Positions 7,958 to 17,200 of a stretch of 43,899 nucleotides of DNA are shown piece by piece; the first letter of the stretch is position 1; each line of letters opens with the position of its first letter. The DNA lies in assembly GCA_012523595.1 (NCBI GenBank), contig JAAYIG010000087.1:1-43899 (forward strand). Reading direction: 5' to 3'. The DNA is from Fibrobacter sp. (GTDB lineage: Bacteria; Fibrobacterota; Chitinivibrionia; Chitinivibrionales; Chitinispirillaceae). Both the position numbers and the translations under genes were made by a program. The notes beneath the pieces are model-generated. The model ran no database searches. It had not been told where the DNA came from and saw only the letters and a program-made list of their open reading frames with translations.

Positions 7958-8043
7958 GGGGACGGACTATGCTTTTTCTTTTAAGCACCTGGCGCCTGGG
8001 TCACTATGTCACCTCTGGGGTAAAAAAACTTAAGCGCTTTTTG
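7958..8043 (+). repeat. Intergenic repeat, copy C
   Basis: About 86 bases aligning with the first part of copy B (head, cttttaagca, then gtcactatgtcacctctgggg and a run of A). It lies some 90 bases upstream of the gene at 8132, so it may be within or next to that gene's promoter region. Confidence 0.7.
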
Positions 8044-8131
8044 CTATTTCACCCAAGGTGAATTTCCCCCCTCCCAACTGGCACATCCTTAGCTCTCTCT
8101 TAATAAAGAATCACACAAAAAGAGGTTCCCC

Positions 8132-8635
8132 ATGAGAATCATATTCTGTTTGTTCCCGGAAATCGATTACGCCAAAAAGGCTATCGAAACCCTCCTTCAG
8201 GCAGGTCTGAAAGAAGAGGAGATGAACTGCATAGTGCAGGAGGCGATGGCAAAGGAATATCTGAAAATCCAGAGTAATGAACTCTCCTATCAGAAAGGAA
8301 CCGAACAGGAAAAGCTAGGGGGACTTAAGAGGCTTTTCGGGGGTCAGCAGCCAATAAATGTCAGTGACACCGGAAGGATATATGTAGCAGGGGTAGTGGC
8401 CACTACGATGGTGGGTGCGGCAGTAGAGCAACCGGAAAAGGGTCTGGAGTCAGTTTTAAAGGAATTTGGCCTGCCTGCAGAGATTGCCCGAAAATATATT
8501 GATGGTCTCTCCGAGGGAGCTCTTCTTTTCTGGAGCAGAACCGATGAGAATAAATCCGGAGATGTTATCCTGATTATGGAGAGATTTCTCGCCTCAGATA
8601 TCACAACTGTCTCTCCGGGACCTCCAACCAGGTAA
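8132..8635 (+). CDS. Small protein resembling general-stress (YflT-type) domain
   Basis: A 167-residue soluble protein. The N-terminus (MRIIFCLFPEIDYAKKAIETLLQ, only the start quoted) fits a ferredoxin-like strand-helix repeat in which a strand is followed by a helix starting near residue 13. The segment KEFGLPAEIARKYIDGLSEG followed by a hydrophobic strand resembles general stress proteins in which a loop GIPEEEA-(R/K)-YYEEG precedes a beta strand. A mid-protein Gly/Ala-rich stretch (YVAGVVATTMVGAAV) may be a partial membrane-associating helix. The start has AGAGG eight bases upstream. It is followed seven bases later by the DUF2007 gene, so the two probably form an operon. The biochemical role is unknown. 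Confidence 0.75.
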   Translation: MRIIFCLFPEIDYAKKAIETLLQAGLKEEEMNCIVQEAMAKEYLKIQSNELSYQKGTEQEKLGGLKRLFGGQQPINVSDTGRIYVAGVVATTMVGAAVEQPEKGLESVLKEFGLPAEIARKYIDGLSEGALLFWSRTDENKSGDVILIMERFLASDITTVSPGPPTR

Positions 8636-8642
8636 AAGAAAG

Positions 8643-8879
8643 ATGATAATTATGGATCAACAGGAGCTAGTCGAACTGGGAAATTTCAAAGACCTGCGTC
8701 AGGCGGACCTGGCTCAGGAAATTCTGGAATCCAACAACATAAACAGCTTTGTTGTCGGAAACAGCAGCGATCTTCTCGATATGCGTGATGTAAAGGAAAT
8801 CCGCATAAAAGTAAACAAAAGTGAACTGGAAAAAGCCATTCTTATCCTTGACACCTTCTTTCCCGGCTCCTGGAGATAG
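8643..8879 (+). CDS. DUF2007-like small signal-transducing protein
   Basis: A 78-residue protein fitting the DUF2007 (putative prokaryotic signal-transducing) fold: a strand ELVELGNF, a helix DLRQADLAQEILESNNI, then strands SFVVGNSS and KEIRIKVNK and a final helix. The conserved pattern is a switch from helix end to a short strand with a small-residue turn. An alternative ATG lies three codons in (8652). It is probably co-transcribed with the preceding stress-type gene. Its stop codon abuts the stop of the convergent membrane protein gene with no spacer. Function is inferred only from fold resemblance. Confidence 0.8.
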   Translation: MIIMDQQELVELGNFKDLRQADLAQEILESNNINSFVVGNSSDLLDMRDVKEIRIKVNKSELEKAILILDTFFPGSWR

Positions 8880-10859
8880 TCAGTTGCAGGTTCCAGGCCA
8901 TATCCGGTTGCTCTCAAGCAGCACCTGATTCATCATTATCTTCATAAGGCTCTTCTCCAGTTTCAGCACTACCGGCCTGAGAGAATCCTGATCTATGAGA
9001 TTGCGCTTTTCTCCGGGGTCAATTGCCAGATTGTAAACTGCACGAAAATCACCCCTGAGCCTCTTGACCATCTTGAAGGGATAATCCACACTTACCAGGT
9101 AGATTCCATCATAGGGCTGTGTCAGCAGCACCGGTTCACGCTCTCCTGGATCAAGAATCGATTTTCCGGCAGAGTGATGTGCAGGGTTAAGATTGAGCAG
9201 ATCAAAAAGAGTAGGCAAAAGATCTATCTGGGAATAGGCGCGGCCTGAGAGGCGCAGCGGTTTGAGACGTCCTCTCCAGAGAAGAAGAATCGGGGTCCGG
9301 AAATTTTCCTCCCAGGCGCCTTTTTCATTTTTCATCGTGTGCTCACCCGATGGGAATCCGTGATCACCGACAATCACAACTATTGAATTCCTGAGCCACT
9401 CTCTTCTGTCAAGCTGCACGAAAAACTCCCTTAAGCAGGAATCGGACAGAAACATGGAATTGCGGAAATTGAGCGCATAATCCTCAGGACCGGCATCAGG
9501 GTAGAGGTATTTCTGATTATCAGGCATGCTGTTGAACATCATGTGGTTTGACACATTAAGAGTAGTCACAAAAAATGGTATTCTCTTTTGTTTTGAATCG
9601 GTTTTCTCCCATTCCTCATCAAGCATCCTGAACACTTTCCGGTAGAAATAATCATCCTGAAGTCCCCACCCCCAGCGGTTTTTCCTCTCTTCACTGTCAA
9701 GAATGTCTTCTGTCATAGACCACACGTTGTGGTATCCCGCCTTTTTCATGAATTCACCGGTATTATCATAGTTAAGATCATGATAAGCCTTGATAAAATA
9801 TGAGCGGTAGCCATACTCGGACAGAATCGCAGGCAGACACCTGATGTTAAGGTCAGTCATCGATGTGAACTCTTTTTTACGGAATCCGGGAAGATTTCCA
9901 GTAAGAAGGGCAAAAAATCCACGTGCTGTCTGCACTGAATTCCCGTAAAAATGCTCTGCGTAAACCCCTTGAGGTATTAAACTGTTGAAAAAAGGGGTAA
10001 TCTCGTCTCCTCTCCCGGTTCTCTTCTCTATCAAACTGCCATTACATGATTCGAGACAGACAAGAAAAATATGAGGCAGATTTTTGCATGTATTGTCTGC
10101 GATTGAAGCGGAATCCGGCATGTGTACGTAAGGGAAGGGTTTATCGAGAAGGCTTTCGGCCTGTTTGATTGCTCTCTGTTGAATCGAGTAATCTTTGTAA
10201 GAATGATACAGGGTGTAAAACTGATCCATGTTCCGGAAAGGAGCGTTTATCAGCAGAGTATAGAGTACAAGAGAGATCATACCTCTTAACAGGGGATATT
10301 TTGGCCTGAACCTGCGCCTTTTTTTTCTTTGATGTATTCTCATCAATACAAAAAGCGAGGAATAGAAGAGGAAAAGCATGTAAGAGGAGAGATTCAACCG
10401 TTCGAAAAGAAGTATCCAGGATTGTTTATAAGAGAGAAGATCGGCATTAAGATGCAGCAGTGAATAATCAAAAGGAGCATCCTCTGTTACAAAGAAGAGT
10501 GTGAGGAGAAAGTAGATAAGGCAGAGAATAGCAGTCAAAGCCTTTCCAGCACTAGAGATAGAATACAGAAGATTTTTTACTGCCTGTATCAGCAGGAGTG
10601 GAAGGAGGAGGGAAAGAAGCAGGCCAGAGGGAAAAAGATCAGGTTCAGTATTTTTAAGCAGGACAGATTTTACAATCAGGATTACCTGCATGGAGATCAG
10701 CACCCAGGTGGAGGGGTAAAGCACAAGCCCCGCAATGGTGACAGGATTTGTCAGAAGGTGTATCAGTGAGGAGAAGACTATTCCAGGAAAACTCCTTTTC
10801 TGTGAAAATGAGGCGGGAAACCTGTTAGCCATAGCATCTGGTAGGAGGGCAAAAGTCAT
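8880..10859 (-). CDS. LtaS-like membrane sulfatase/phosphoglycerol transferase
   Basis: A 659-residue inner-membrane protein. Residues 1-205 hold about five membrane helices; residues 260-640 form the periplasmic alkaline-phosphatase/sulfatase fold. The likely nucleophile is Thr311 in SVQTARGFF, the position of the catalytic Thr in lipoteichoic acid synthases. IFLVCLESC at the domain start and VVIVGDHGF near the end supply metal ligands (Glu, Asp, His). The family transfers phosphoglycerol or phosphoethanolamine groups to glycans or lipids; in a diderm, an osmoregulated glucan or envelope glycan is a plausible acceptor. It is convergent with the DUF2007 gene. Start: TCTGGA is adjacent to the ATG; an internal ATG at 10832 is an alternative. 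Confidence 0.85.
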   Translation of the reverse strand: MTFALLPDAMANRFPASFSQKRSFPGIVFSSLIHLLTNPVTIAGLVLYPSTWVLISMQVILIVKSVLLKNTEPDLFPSGLLLSLLLPLLLIQAVKNLLYSISSAGKALTAILCLIYFLLTLFFVTEDAPFDYSLLHLNADLLSYKQSWILLFERLNLSSYMLFLFYSSLFVLMRIHQRKKRRRFRPKYPLLRGMISLVLYTLLINAPFRNMDQFYTLYHSYKDYSIQQRAIKQAESLLDKPFPYVHMPDSASIADNTCKNLPHIFLVCLESCNGSLIEKRTGRGDEITPFFNSLIPQGVYAEHFYGNSVQTARGFFALLTGNLPGFRKKEFTSMTDLNIRCLPAILSEYGYRSYFIKAYHDLNYDNTGEFMKKAGYHNVWSMTEDILDSEERKNRWGWGLQDDYFYRKVFRMLDEEWEKTDSKQKRIPFFVTTLNVSNHMMFNSMPDNQKYLYPDAGPEDYALNFRNSMFLSDSCLREFFVQLDRREWLRNSIVVIVGDHGFPSGEHTMKNEKGAWEENFRTPILLLWRGRLKPLRLSGRAYSQIDLLPTLFDLLNLNPAHHSAGKSILDPGEREPVLLTQPYDGIYLVSVDYPFKMVKRLRGDFRAVYNLAIDPGEKRNLIDQDSLRPVVLKLEKSLMKIMMNQVLLESNRIWPGTCN

Positions 10860-10890
10860 TCCAGATAGACAGGGGCAGTGAAGCGCTAAA

Positions 10891-10919
10891 GCTTAAAAGC
10901 AAAAAAATAGTCCGTCCCT
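10891..10919 (-). repeat. Inverted solitary copy of the ggggacggactat repeat head
   Basis: Read on the minus strand this is agggacggactatttttttgc followed by ttttaagc, matching the head of copies A, B and C at 7.4-8.0 kb with one substitution and a longer T run. It lies between the LtaS-like gene and the terminator of the mutase gene. It shows that the element is dispersed, not just a local duplication. Confidence 0.65.
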
Positions 10920-10942
10920 CGATTTTTTACACGCATCTGCAT

Positions 10943-10978
10943 AAAAAAAAAGGACCCTCTCTTGCAAGATCGGGTCCC
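10943..10978 (-). terminator. Intrinsic terminator of the phosphohexomutase gene
   Basis: On the minus strand, GGACCC and GGGTCC form a 6-base-pair stem (10972-10977 with 10952-10957), extended inside by TCTTGCAAGA after two mismatched GA positions. A run of eight to nine T follows. It starts 23 bases after the stop codon at 11001. Confidence 0.88.
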
Positions 10979-11000
10979 AATTCACAGCCGATTCAGAAGA

Positions 11001-12755
11001 TCATTCAAACAAATTGTTGAGCGCCTCGCTGATTGCCTCGATTTTGCCCTTTACCGACTCCATTGCCCTATCAATATGCTCCCCAGGGTTAGCTCTGCAG
11101 GAGGCGTAGAATTTTATCTTGGGTTCGGTTCCGGAGGGTCGGGCAGTGACAATACTGTTATCGGTGAGAATAAACTGGATTACATTTGACGAGGGCAGGT
11201 TGATATCCCTACGTTTGCTGTTCTCATCGGGATAGAAACTGGTCCCGTCCAGGTAATCTTTCATGACAGTAACTTTCTGACCGGCAAAGGTCGAGGGGGG
11301 ATTGCTGCGGATTTTTTCCATCATGCTGTTCATCGTACGAAGCCCGGCCTCACCCTTGAATACCCTGGAGATGAGTGTTTCCTGAAAGTAACCGTACTTT
11401 TCCCAGATCCTTCTCAATTGATCCCAGAGGCTCCTTCCCTGACTCTTGTGATAAAGGGCCATCTCTGCTGTCATGGTGGCTGCCGAGACTGCATCCTTAT
11501 CCCGAACGTCTTTGTTTACCAGAAATCCGTAACTCTCCTCATCACCAAAGACGAAGTCATACTTTTCCGGCCCGGTCTCAAAATCCCGTATCTTTCCAGC
11601 GATCCATTTAAACCCGGTGAGCGTATCAAAGGAAACAGCGCCGTAGCTCTTTGCGATGAGAGACTGCAGTTCAGATGTTACAATTGATTTTATGAAAGCC
11701 GGTCTGGGGGGCATCTTTCCCAGCTCCTTACGGGAGCTGAAGATGTAGTCAGCAAGGAGAACTCCAAGCTGGTTGCCGCTGATAAGGCGGAAAACCCCAT
11801 TGTCAGGAGCAGCTATTCCAAGGCGGTCGGCATCGGGATCGGTACCCATCACCAGATCCGCACCTTCTTTTTTACCCAGATCAAGTGCCAGTTTCATCGC
11901 CGAGGCTTCTTCAGGATTTGGATATTTCACCGTGGGAAAATTTCCGTCGGGATCTTTCTGCTCAGGTACAAAAGTGACCTGTATCCCCATCTCGCTCAGC
12001 GCTCTCTCGACCGGGACAGCACCTGTTCCATTAAGCGGAGTGAAAACTACTTTGAGATCTTTCCCTTTTTCTCTGATCAATTCCGGCCTGAGGGAGCACT
12101 CCTTGACCATGCTGATAAAAGGCTCATCGGTCTCCCTGTCAATCATCACCAGAATGCCAGTTTTTATGGCTTGCTCTTTTGTTATAATGGGAATGGGGCC
12201 CGATACCGACCGCACCTCACTTATTATCCCCTTGTCATGAGGAGAAACCACCTGGGCGCCGTCGCTCCAGTAAACTTTATAACCGTTGTATTCCGGAGGA
12301 TTATGGCTGGCTGTCACCACTATTCCGGTTGATGCTCCCAGTTTTCTTACTGCAAAGGACAACTCAGGAGTAGGGCGGATGCCGGTAAAGAGATAGGTTT
12401 TGATTCCGTTGGCACATAACACAAGCGCAGCTTCCAGAGCGAATACATCGGAAAAATTTCTTGAATCGTAGGCGATAACAGCGGAGTTTTCTTTGTCTGG
12501 AAAGGCTTTCCGGATATAGTTGGCCAATCCCTGTGTGGACCTTCTGACAACCAGCGGGTTCATCCGGTTGTATCCTCCGCCAATCACTCCTCTGAGTCCA
12601 CCGGTACCGAATTCAAGATCAGTGTAGAAACGGTCGCTAAGCTCTGTAAAGTCTTGTTTTTCAATCAGTTCAGCCACTTGTGAGCTGAAAAAGGAATCCT
12701 GCTCTGATGAGATATATTCCCTTGCTTTCTGAAGCAGTGTCTCGTTATTCATCAT
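11001..12755 (-). CDS. pgcA: Phosphoglucomutase/phosphomannomutase (PgcA-type)
   Basis: A 584-residue cytoplasmic alpha-D-phosphohexomutase that interconverts hexose 1- and 6-phosphates. All four family motifs are visible: the phosphoserine loop TASHNPP (Ser150), the metal-binding loop DPDADR (306-311), the sugar-binding loop GDEESYG (404-410) and the phosphate-binding RPSGTEPK (539-546). Length and the N-terminal FGTGGLRG match the PgcA/human PGM2 branch. The start at 12755 is chosen for its good Shine-Dalgarno (GGAAGGGA); the open frame could begin 18 codons earlier. In this window it would be the natural next step after GH94 enzymes release glucose 1-phosphate, but it is not in their operon. 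A strong terminator follows. Confidence 0.94.
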   Translation of the reverse strand: MMNNETLLQKAREYISSEQDSFFSSQVAELIEKQDFTELSDRFYTDLEFGTGGLRGVIGGGYNRMNPLVVRRSTQGLANYIRKAFPDKENSAVIAYDSRNFSDVFALEAALVLCANGIKTYLFTGIRPTPELSFAVRKLGASTGIVVTASHNPPEYNGYKVYWSDGAQVVSPHDKGIISEVRSVSGPIPIITKEQAIKTGILVMIDRETDEPFISMVKECSLRPELIREKGKDLKVVFTPLNGTGAVPVERALSEMGIQVTFVPEQKDPDGNFPTVKYPNPEEASAMKLALDLGKKEGADLVMGTDPDADRLGIAAPDNGVFRLISGNQLGVLLADYIFSSRKELGKMPPRPAFIKSIVTSELQSLIAKSYGAVSFDTLTGFKWIAGKIRDFETGPEKYDFVFGDEESYGFLVNKDVRDKDAVSAATMTAEMALYHKSQGRSLWDQLRRIWEKYGYFQETLISRVFKGEAGLRTMNSMMEKIRSNPPSTFAGQKVTVMKDYLDGTSFYPDENSKRRDINLPSSNVIQFILTDNSIVTARPSGTEPKIKFYASCRANPGEHIDRAMESVKGKIEAISEALNNLFE

Positions 12756-12970
12756 TAAATCCCTTCCAGAATGATCAATTACTCTGAATTTTGAAAATGA
12801 AATGGTCAAATCAGCTTAAAATAAAATATTTCCGGCACAAGGGTAGTAAAGTTACGATGATTGAGAATAAATTATGGTGGCGCTGCTTTAAGAATACTTT
12901 TAATTAGGGAAATAAGGAATCAAAACCGATACCCCTATTATTATTTTAAGTACAGATGGAGGATAACGGA

Positions 12971-13789
12971 ATGAAAAAGACAATTGAGTTTCTACATAGC
13001 AAAAAAAACAAAACACCGATCACCATGTTGACTGCCTACGATTTCCCGTCCGCGCAGCTTGAGGATGAAGCCGGGGTAGATTGTGTGCTTGTAGGAGACA
13101 GTGTGGGCACCAATATCCTGGGTTACGAAAGTGAAAAAGAAGTGACCATGGATGACATGCTGCATCACCTCGCTGCCGTAAGACGGGGGGTTAAGGATGC
13201 CTACCTGATAGTGGATATGCCTTTCGGGTCTGCTGATGATCCCTTTACTGCGTACAGAAATGCAGAGCTACTGATCGATAAAGGTGCTGATTGTGTTAAG
13301 GTCGAAGGGTGGAGTGAGAAGAAAAATGTGATCTCCTGCCTTGCTGAAAAGGGAATCGATGTATGTGCACATATCGGTTACAATCCTCAGATCCATGGCA
13401 GTAAAGCGAAAACATTTGGCAGGGACAAAGCTCAGGCCCTTGAACTGGTAGAGAGCGCCTCAGTACTGGAAGCAGCAGGAGCAGTGCTTCTGATTGCTGA
13501 GAAGATTCCCGATGAGATTTCTGCGATCATTACATCGAAGCTCAAAATTCCAGTGATCGGAATAGGGAGTGGAGTGTCCTGTGACGGGCAGGTACTGGTT
13601 TTAAACGATATACTTGGAACAGGTCATCATGCGTTCCGCCATGCGAAAAAATACATGGATTTCAGAAATCTGGCTTTGCAAGCAATAAGAAATTACCGGG
13701 AAGAAGTAGAAAAGAGGATCTTTCCGTCAGAAGAAAACCTTACTCATCTGTCTCCAGAAGAATTAAGTGAAATAAAGAAAGTGATCTGA
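12971..13789 (+). CDS. panB: 3-methyl-2-oxobutanoate hydroxymethyltransferase
   Basis: A 272-residue cytoplasmic enzyme of pantothenate (coenzyme A) synthesis that transfers a hydroxymethyl group from methylene-tetrahydrofolate to alpha-ketoisovalerate. Seen: the N-terminal TMLTAYDFPSAQ, the Mg-binding VGDSVG, VDMPFGS, the substrate lysine region DCVKVEG, the catalytic Glu in IAEKIP, and IPVIGIGSG followed by CDGQVLV. Length fits the family (about 265-280). The ATG at 12971 is preferred because GGAGG lies eight bases upstream; the frame opens five codons earlier. No panC or panD is adjacent. It is divergent from the mutase gene. Confidence 0.96.
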   Translation: MKKTIEFLHSKKNKTPITMLTAYDFPSAQLEDEAGVDCVLVGDSVGTNILGYESEKEVTMDDMLHHLAAVRRGVKDAYLIVDMPFGSADDPFTAYRNAELLIDKGADCVKVEGWSEKKNVISCLAEKGIDVCAHIGYNPQIHGSKAKTFGRDKAQALELVESASVLEAAGAVLLIAEKIPDEISAIITSKLKIPVIGIGSGVSCDGQVLVLNDILGTGHHAFRHAKKYMDFRNLALQAIRNYREEVEKRIFPSEENLTHLSPEELSEIKKVI

Positions 13790-13814
13790 CTGTCAGGATT
13801 CCTGCAAACGCTTG

Positions 13815-14027
13815 TCAATCCACCTTATCCAGCACTTCAGTAACCAGGTGTGTGCTCTGGTCACCGGGAGTAATATACCAGAAAAGAAGTGTATTGCCCT
13901 CGATTGTAAAACACTTATCCCAGCTTCCGCACGGCCGGATATTCCCATGGCGCTCCCGTGCCCGTGAGAGAAGATTAGATCTTGCTCTCTGAATTCTTTT
14001 ATGTGGTTTCGGATTGAATAATTTCAT
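13815..14027 (-). CDS. Small conserved-looking protein, function unknown
   Basis: A 70-residue basic protein. The N-terminal half is rich in Lys and Arg (KPHKRIQRARSNLLSRARER); the second half reads like a compact beta hairpin (KCFTIEGNTLLFWYITPGDQS) followed by a short helix. Two Cys flank Gly-Ser-Trp-Asp-Lys. The start has AAGGTAAGAG just upstream. It is convergent with panB with 25 bases between stops. No family is recognised; its composition and clean start argue for a real gene, and the basic N-terminus might bind nucleic acid, which is a guess. Confidence 0.55.
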   Translation of the reverse strand: MKLFNPKPHKRIQRARSNLLSRARERHGNIRPCGSWDKCFTIEGNTLLFWYITPGDQSTHLVTEVLDKVD

Positions 14028-14285
14028 CTCTTACCTTTATGTTCTGCTTCATTATATGTATAAAGATTACGTCTGTTGATCGGAGTATATTAAACTGCGC
14101 CTTTTTATCCAGAACAGAGTTTTGCCACTATAAATGAAAACCGTACTTGTGCTTAATGCTTTTTTTTACAAAATCAATTATAAGACTTGTTTCTTGTTTT
14201 AATTGTATAATCATTCGGAGATTGTCTTTTATGGAGTATCTTTTTGAAAAATGGGATTATTAATCACTTTAATTATGGATTTGTC

Positions 14286-17200
14286 ATGATGATTTGTCAT
14301 CAACTTAAGCGTTTTTTTATGCTGTCTTTGCCGATCATCGTCTTCTTTGCCCTGCTTTCTCATGCCGGGGCTGCGAGTGTGGAAAACATCAGACTTAATC
14401 AGCTTGGTTTCTATCCGGCAGGTCCAAAAATCGCCGTCGTGGTCTCACCTGAAACCTGGTATTTTTCTATTAAAAGTCCTGATCTTCAAACCACATACTA
14501 CTCAGGGGAACTATCATCCCAGAAATACTGGACTTCATCAGGTGAAAATTTAAAGATCGCTGATTTTTCCGGTTTTACCAGAGAGGGAACATATGTGGTT
14601 TATGTTAATGGGATTGGCGCTTCCTACCCTTTCAGCATTAGAAATGATATCCATAGTGCTCTGTCAAGGGGACTTATCAGAGCTTTCTATTATCAGAGGG
14701 CATCTGCACCTTTACCTGCCAAATATGCCGGGATCTGGCAAAGGGATGGAGGTCATTTTGATGACTATGTCATTGTACACAACTCAGCAGCATCTGACCC
14801 CCGAAAAGAGGGTGCAAGGAAGGCGGGGGAGGTTTTTTCTGCTCCCAGGGGGTGGTATGATGCTGGTGATTATGGAAAGTATGTTGTTAATGCAGGAATA
14901 ACTACCTATTCTCTCCTTCTGCTCTATCAGCAGTTTTCTACCTATTTTGACACTCTTAACCTTAACATTCCCGAATCGGGCGGACTGCTTCCTGACTTGC
15001 TTGATGAGATTAAGTGGGAGATGGACTGGCTTTTAAAAATGCAGGATCCGGCAGATGGGGGAGTGTATCACAAACTTACCGGGCCAAATTTTTTAGGGGA
15101 TTTGATGCCTGCATCGGCAAGTGAAACCAGGTATTTTATCGGCAAAGGTTCAGCAGCTACATTTGATTTCGCCGCTGTTTGTGCGCTTGCTTACAGAATT
15201 TACAGAGACTTTATACCCTCCTTTGCAGATTCCTGTCTGGAGGCGGCAAAGTATGCCTTTTCCTGGGGATTGGAGCATCCTGACAGCACTTTTACAAATC
15301 CTCCCGATATAGTCACGGGTGAATATGGTGATCGGAACTGCTCAGACGAGCATTTCTGGGCAGCGGTTGAACTGTTCCTGGCTACTGGTGACTCTGCCTA
15401 TTCTCACGACAGCAAAATTTATCAAAAGAGTTACGGTTCCCCTGCATGGCCTGATGTGGGGATGCTTGGGTTTTATTCGATGGCCGTGACTGTTGATGAT
15501 TCGCTTTCAAAAAGCAGGGTTCTATCATTAGCAAATTCATTCCGCAGCAGAATCAAATCCTCCCAATATCAAACCACTGTCGGAAATGGTGATTTTTACT
15601 GGGGTAGTAATGGTGTAGTGGCAAATTACGGGATGGCTACACTGGTTGCATACCTTTTGTCAAAAGATCCCTCCTATTTGGAATCATCCATTCACTCTCT
15701 TGATTACCTTCTGGGGAGAAATGCTACAGGGTATAGTTTCGTTACAGGATTTGGTTCAAGATCAGCAAGGAATCCGCACCATCGTCCTTCAACTGCAGAT
15801 GGTATCCCTGATCCTATTCCGGGTTTTCTGGTAGGTGGACCCAATAATCAGTCAAGAAGCGGGGAGTACTGTCCGGCGAATTCCTATCCTATATTTCCCG
15901 CGAAAGCATGGCTGGATAATAATTGCAGTTTTACAACAAATGAGGTGGCTATTAACTGGAATGCTCCTGCCGCCTTCCTGGCTGGCGGACTCGAGGCAAT
16001 TTTCAACACTTCAGAATTTGATCTTAAAGACCTCTATGAAAAGAGAGTACCAGATACCATTGCCCCGCAGTCATCGCTTTTCCGGGTTTCGAGATGTGGA
16101 CCTGACGAAGCACTAATCACACTGACAACAACAGAGAGTACAGTGGTGGCAATTGAATACAGTACAGATCCCTCTTTTTCCACCACTGGTAGTATCATTA
16201 TTCCATGTGCTGACAGTACCGATGTAACCATTAATGGTCTGATTCCATCACAGGTTTATTATGTCCGGTGTACTTTTATAGATGTTAGTGGAAATTTCTC
16301 TGCAAAAATCGACTCTTTAAGTACTATACCAAGTCCACTTTACTTCTCTTCCATTTATTCACCGGAAATTTCAAAGTACAGGATCGGCGAAGACCTCCGG
16401 ATATCTTTTAGTGGTTCTGAAGGTATTACTGCCAGTCTACTCTTCAGCGAGGGAGGTAAACCGGGGGTGGATACGCTTGGTTTTAAATATGATGGAAATC
16501 TGTACAATGTACAGATCCCGGGAGAAAAAGTCACAGTTTCGGGAATTATTTATTCAATTCTTCTCATAAAGGAAAGTGATACGCTTCTTACTGCCAGGAG
16601 ATCTATAGCACCGGAATCCGTTTCTCTTACTGTACAGAGTTTTACATCTCCGAAAACTTACCGCATGGTTTCTATTCCTCTGATTTATTCCCCTGTATCT
16701 TCCTATTCAGTATTTAAAACCGCTTTGGGAGATACCTCGAAATGGCGTTATTACGGTTATGAATCGATAAGCGGAGAATACATCAGGTTTGATGAAATCA
16801 GAAGCGGAGAAGGGGGCTGGCTGTATCACACTGAAAGCCGCTCGTTTACCCATGAGGCGAATGGGATAAAACCGGATACGCTTTTTCCTGTCTCCCTTAA
16901 AAAGGGATGGAACTGTGTGGGAAATCCTTTTCCCTTTCCGGTATTCTGGGATAATTCACTTGTAAAAAAAGGAAACTTACTGATTCGGATTACTGATGTT
17001 TCGGCCTCACGATTTATGCGGCGCCAGTATTTTACGTATGAGGACAAATATCCTGACACCTGGAACAATGGTGAGTACTTTTCCAACCGTGATCTTGTGA
17101 AACATGTTTATAACGACACAGCACGTCTTTACCCATGGCAGGCCTGCTGGGTTTATGTTGAAACGGATTCTGTTACATGTTTTATAAACCCTGCTTCTGA

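Larger units (their letters stand above)
7360..8131. other. Long intergenic region with repeats
   Basis: About 770 bases between two divergently transcribed genes. No coding frame is supported. It is filled largely by three copies of a repeat beginning ggggacggactatg (listed separately). The non-repeat part between 7576 and 7744 shows nothing recognisable. Confidence 0.7.
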
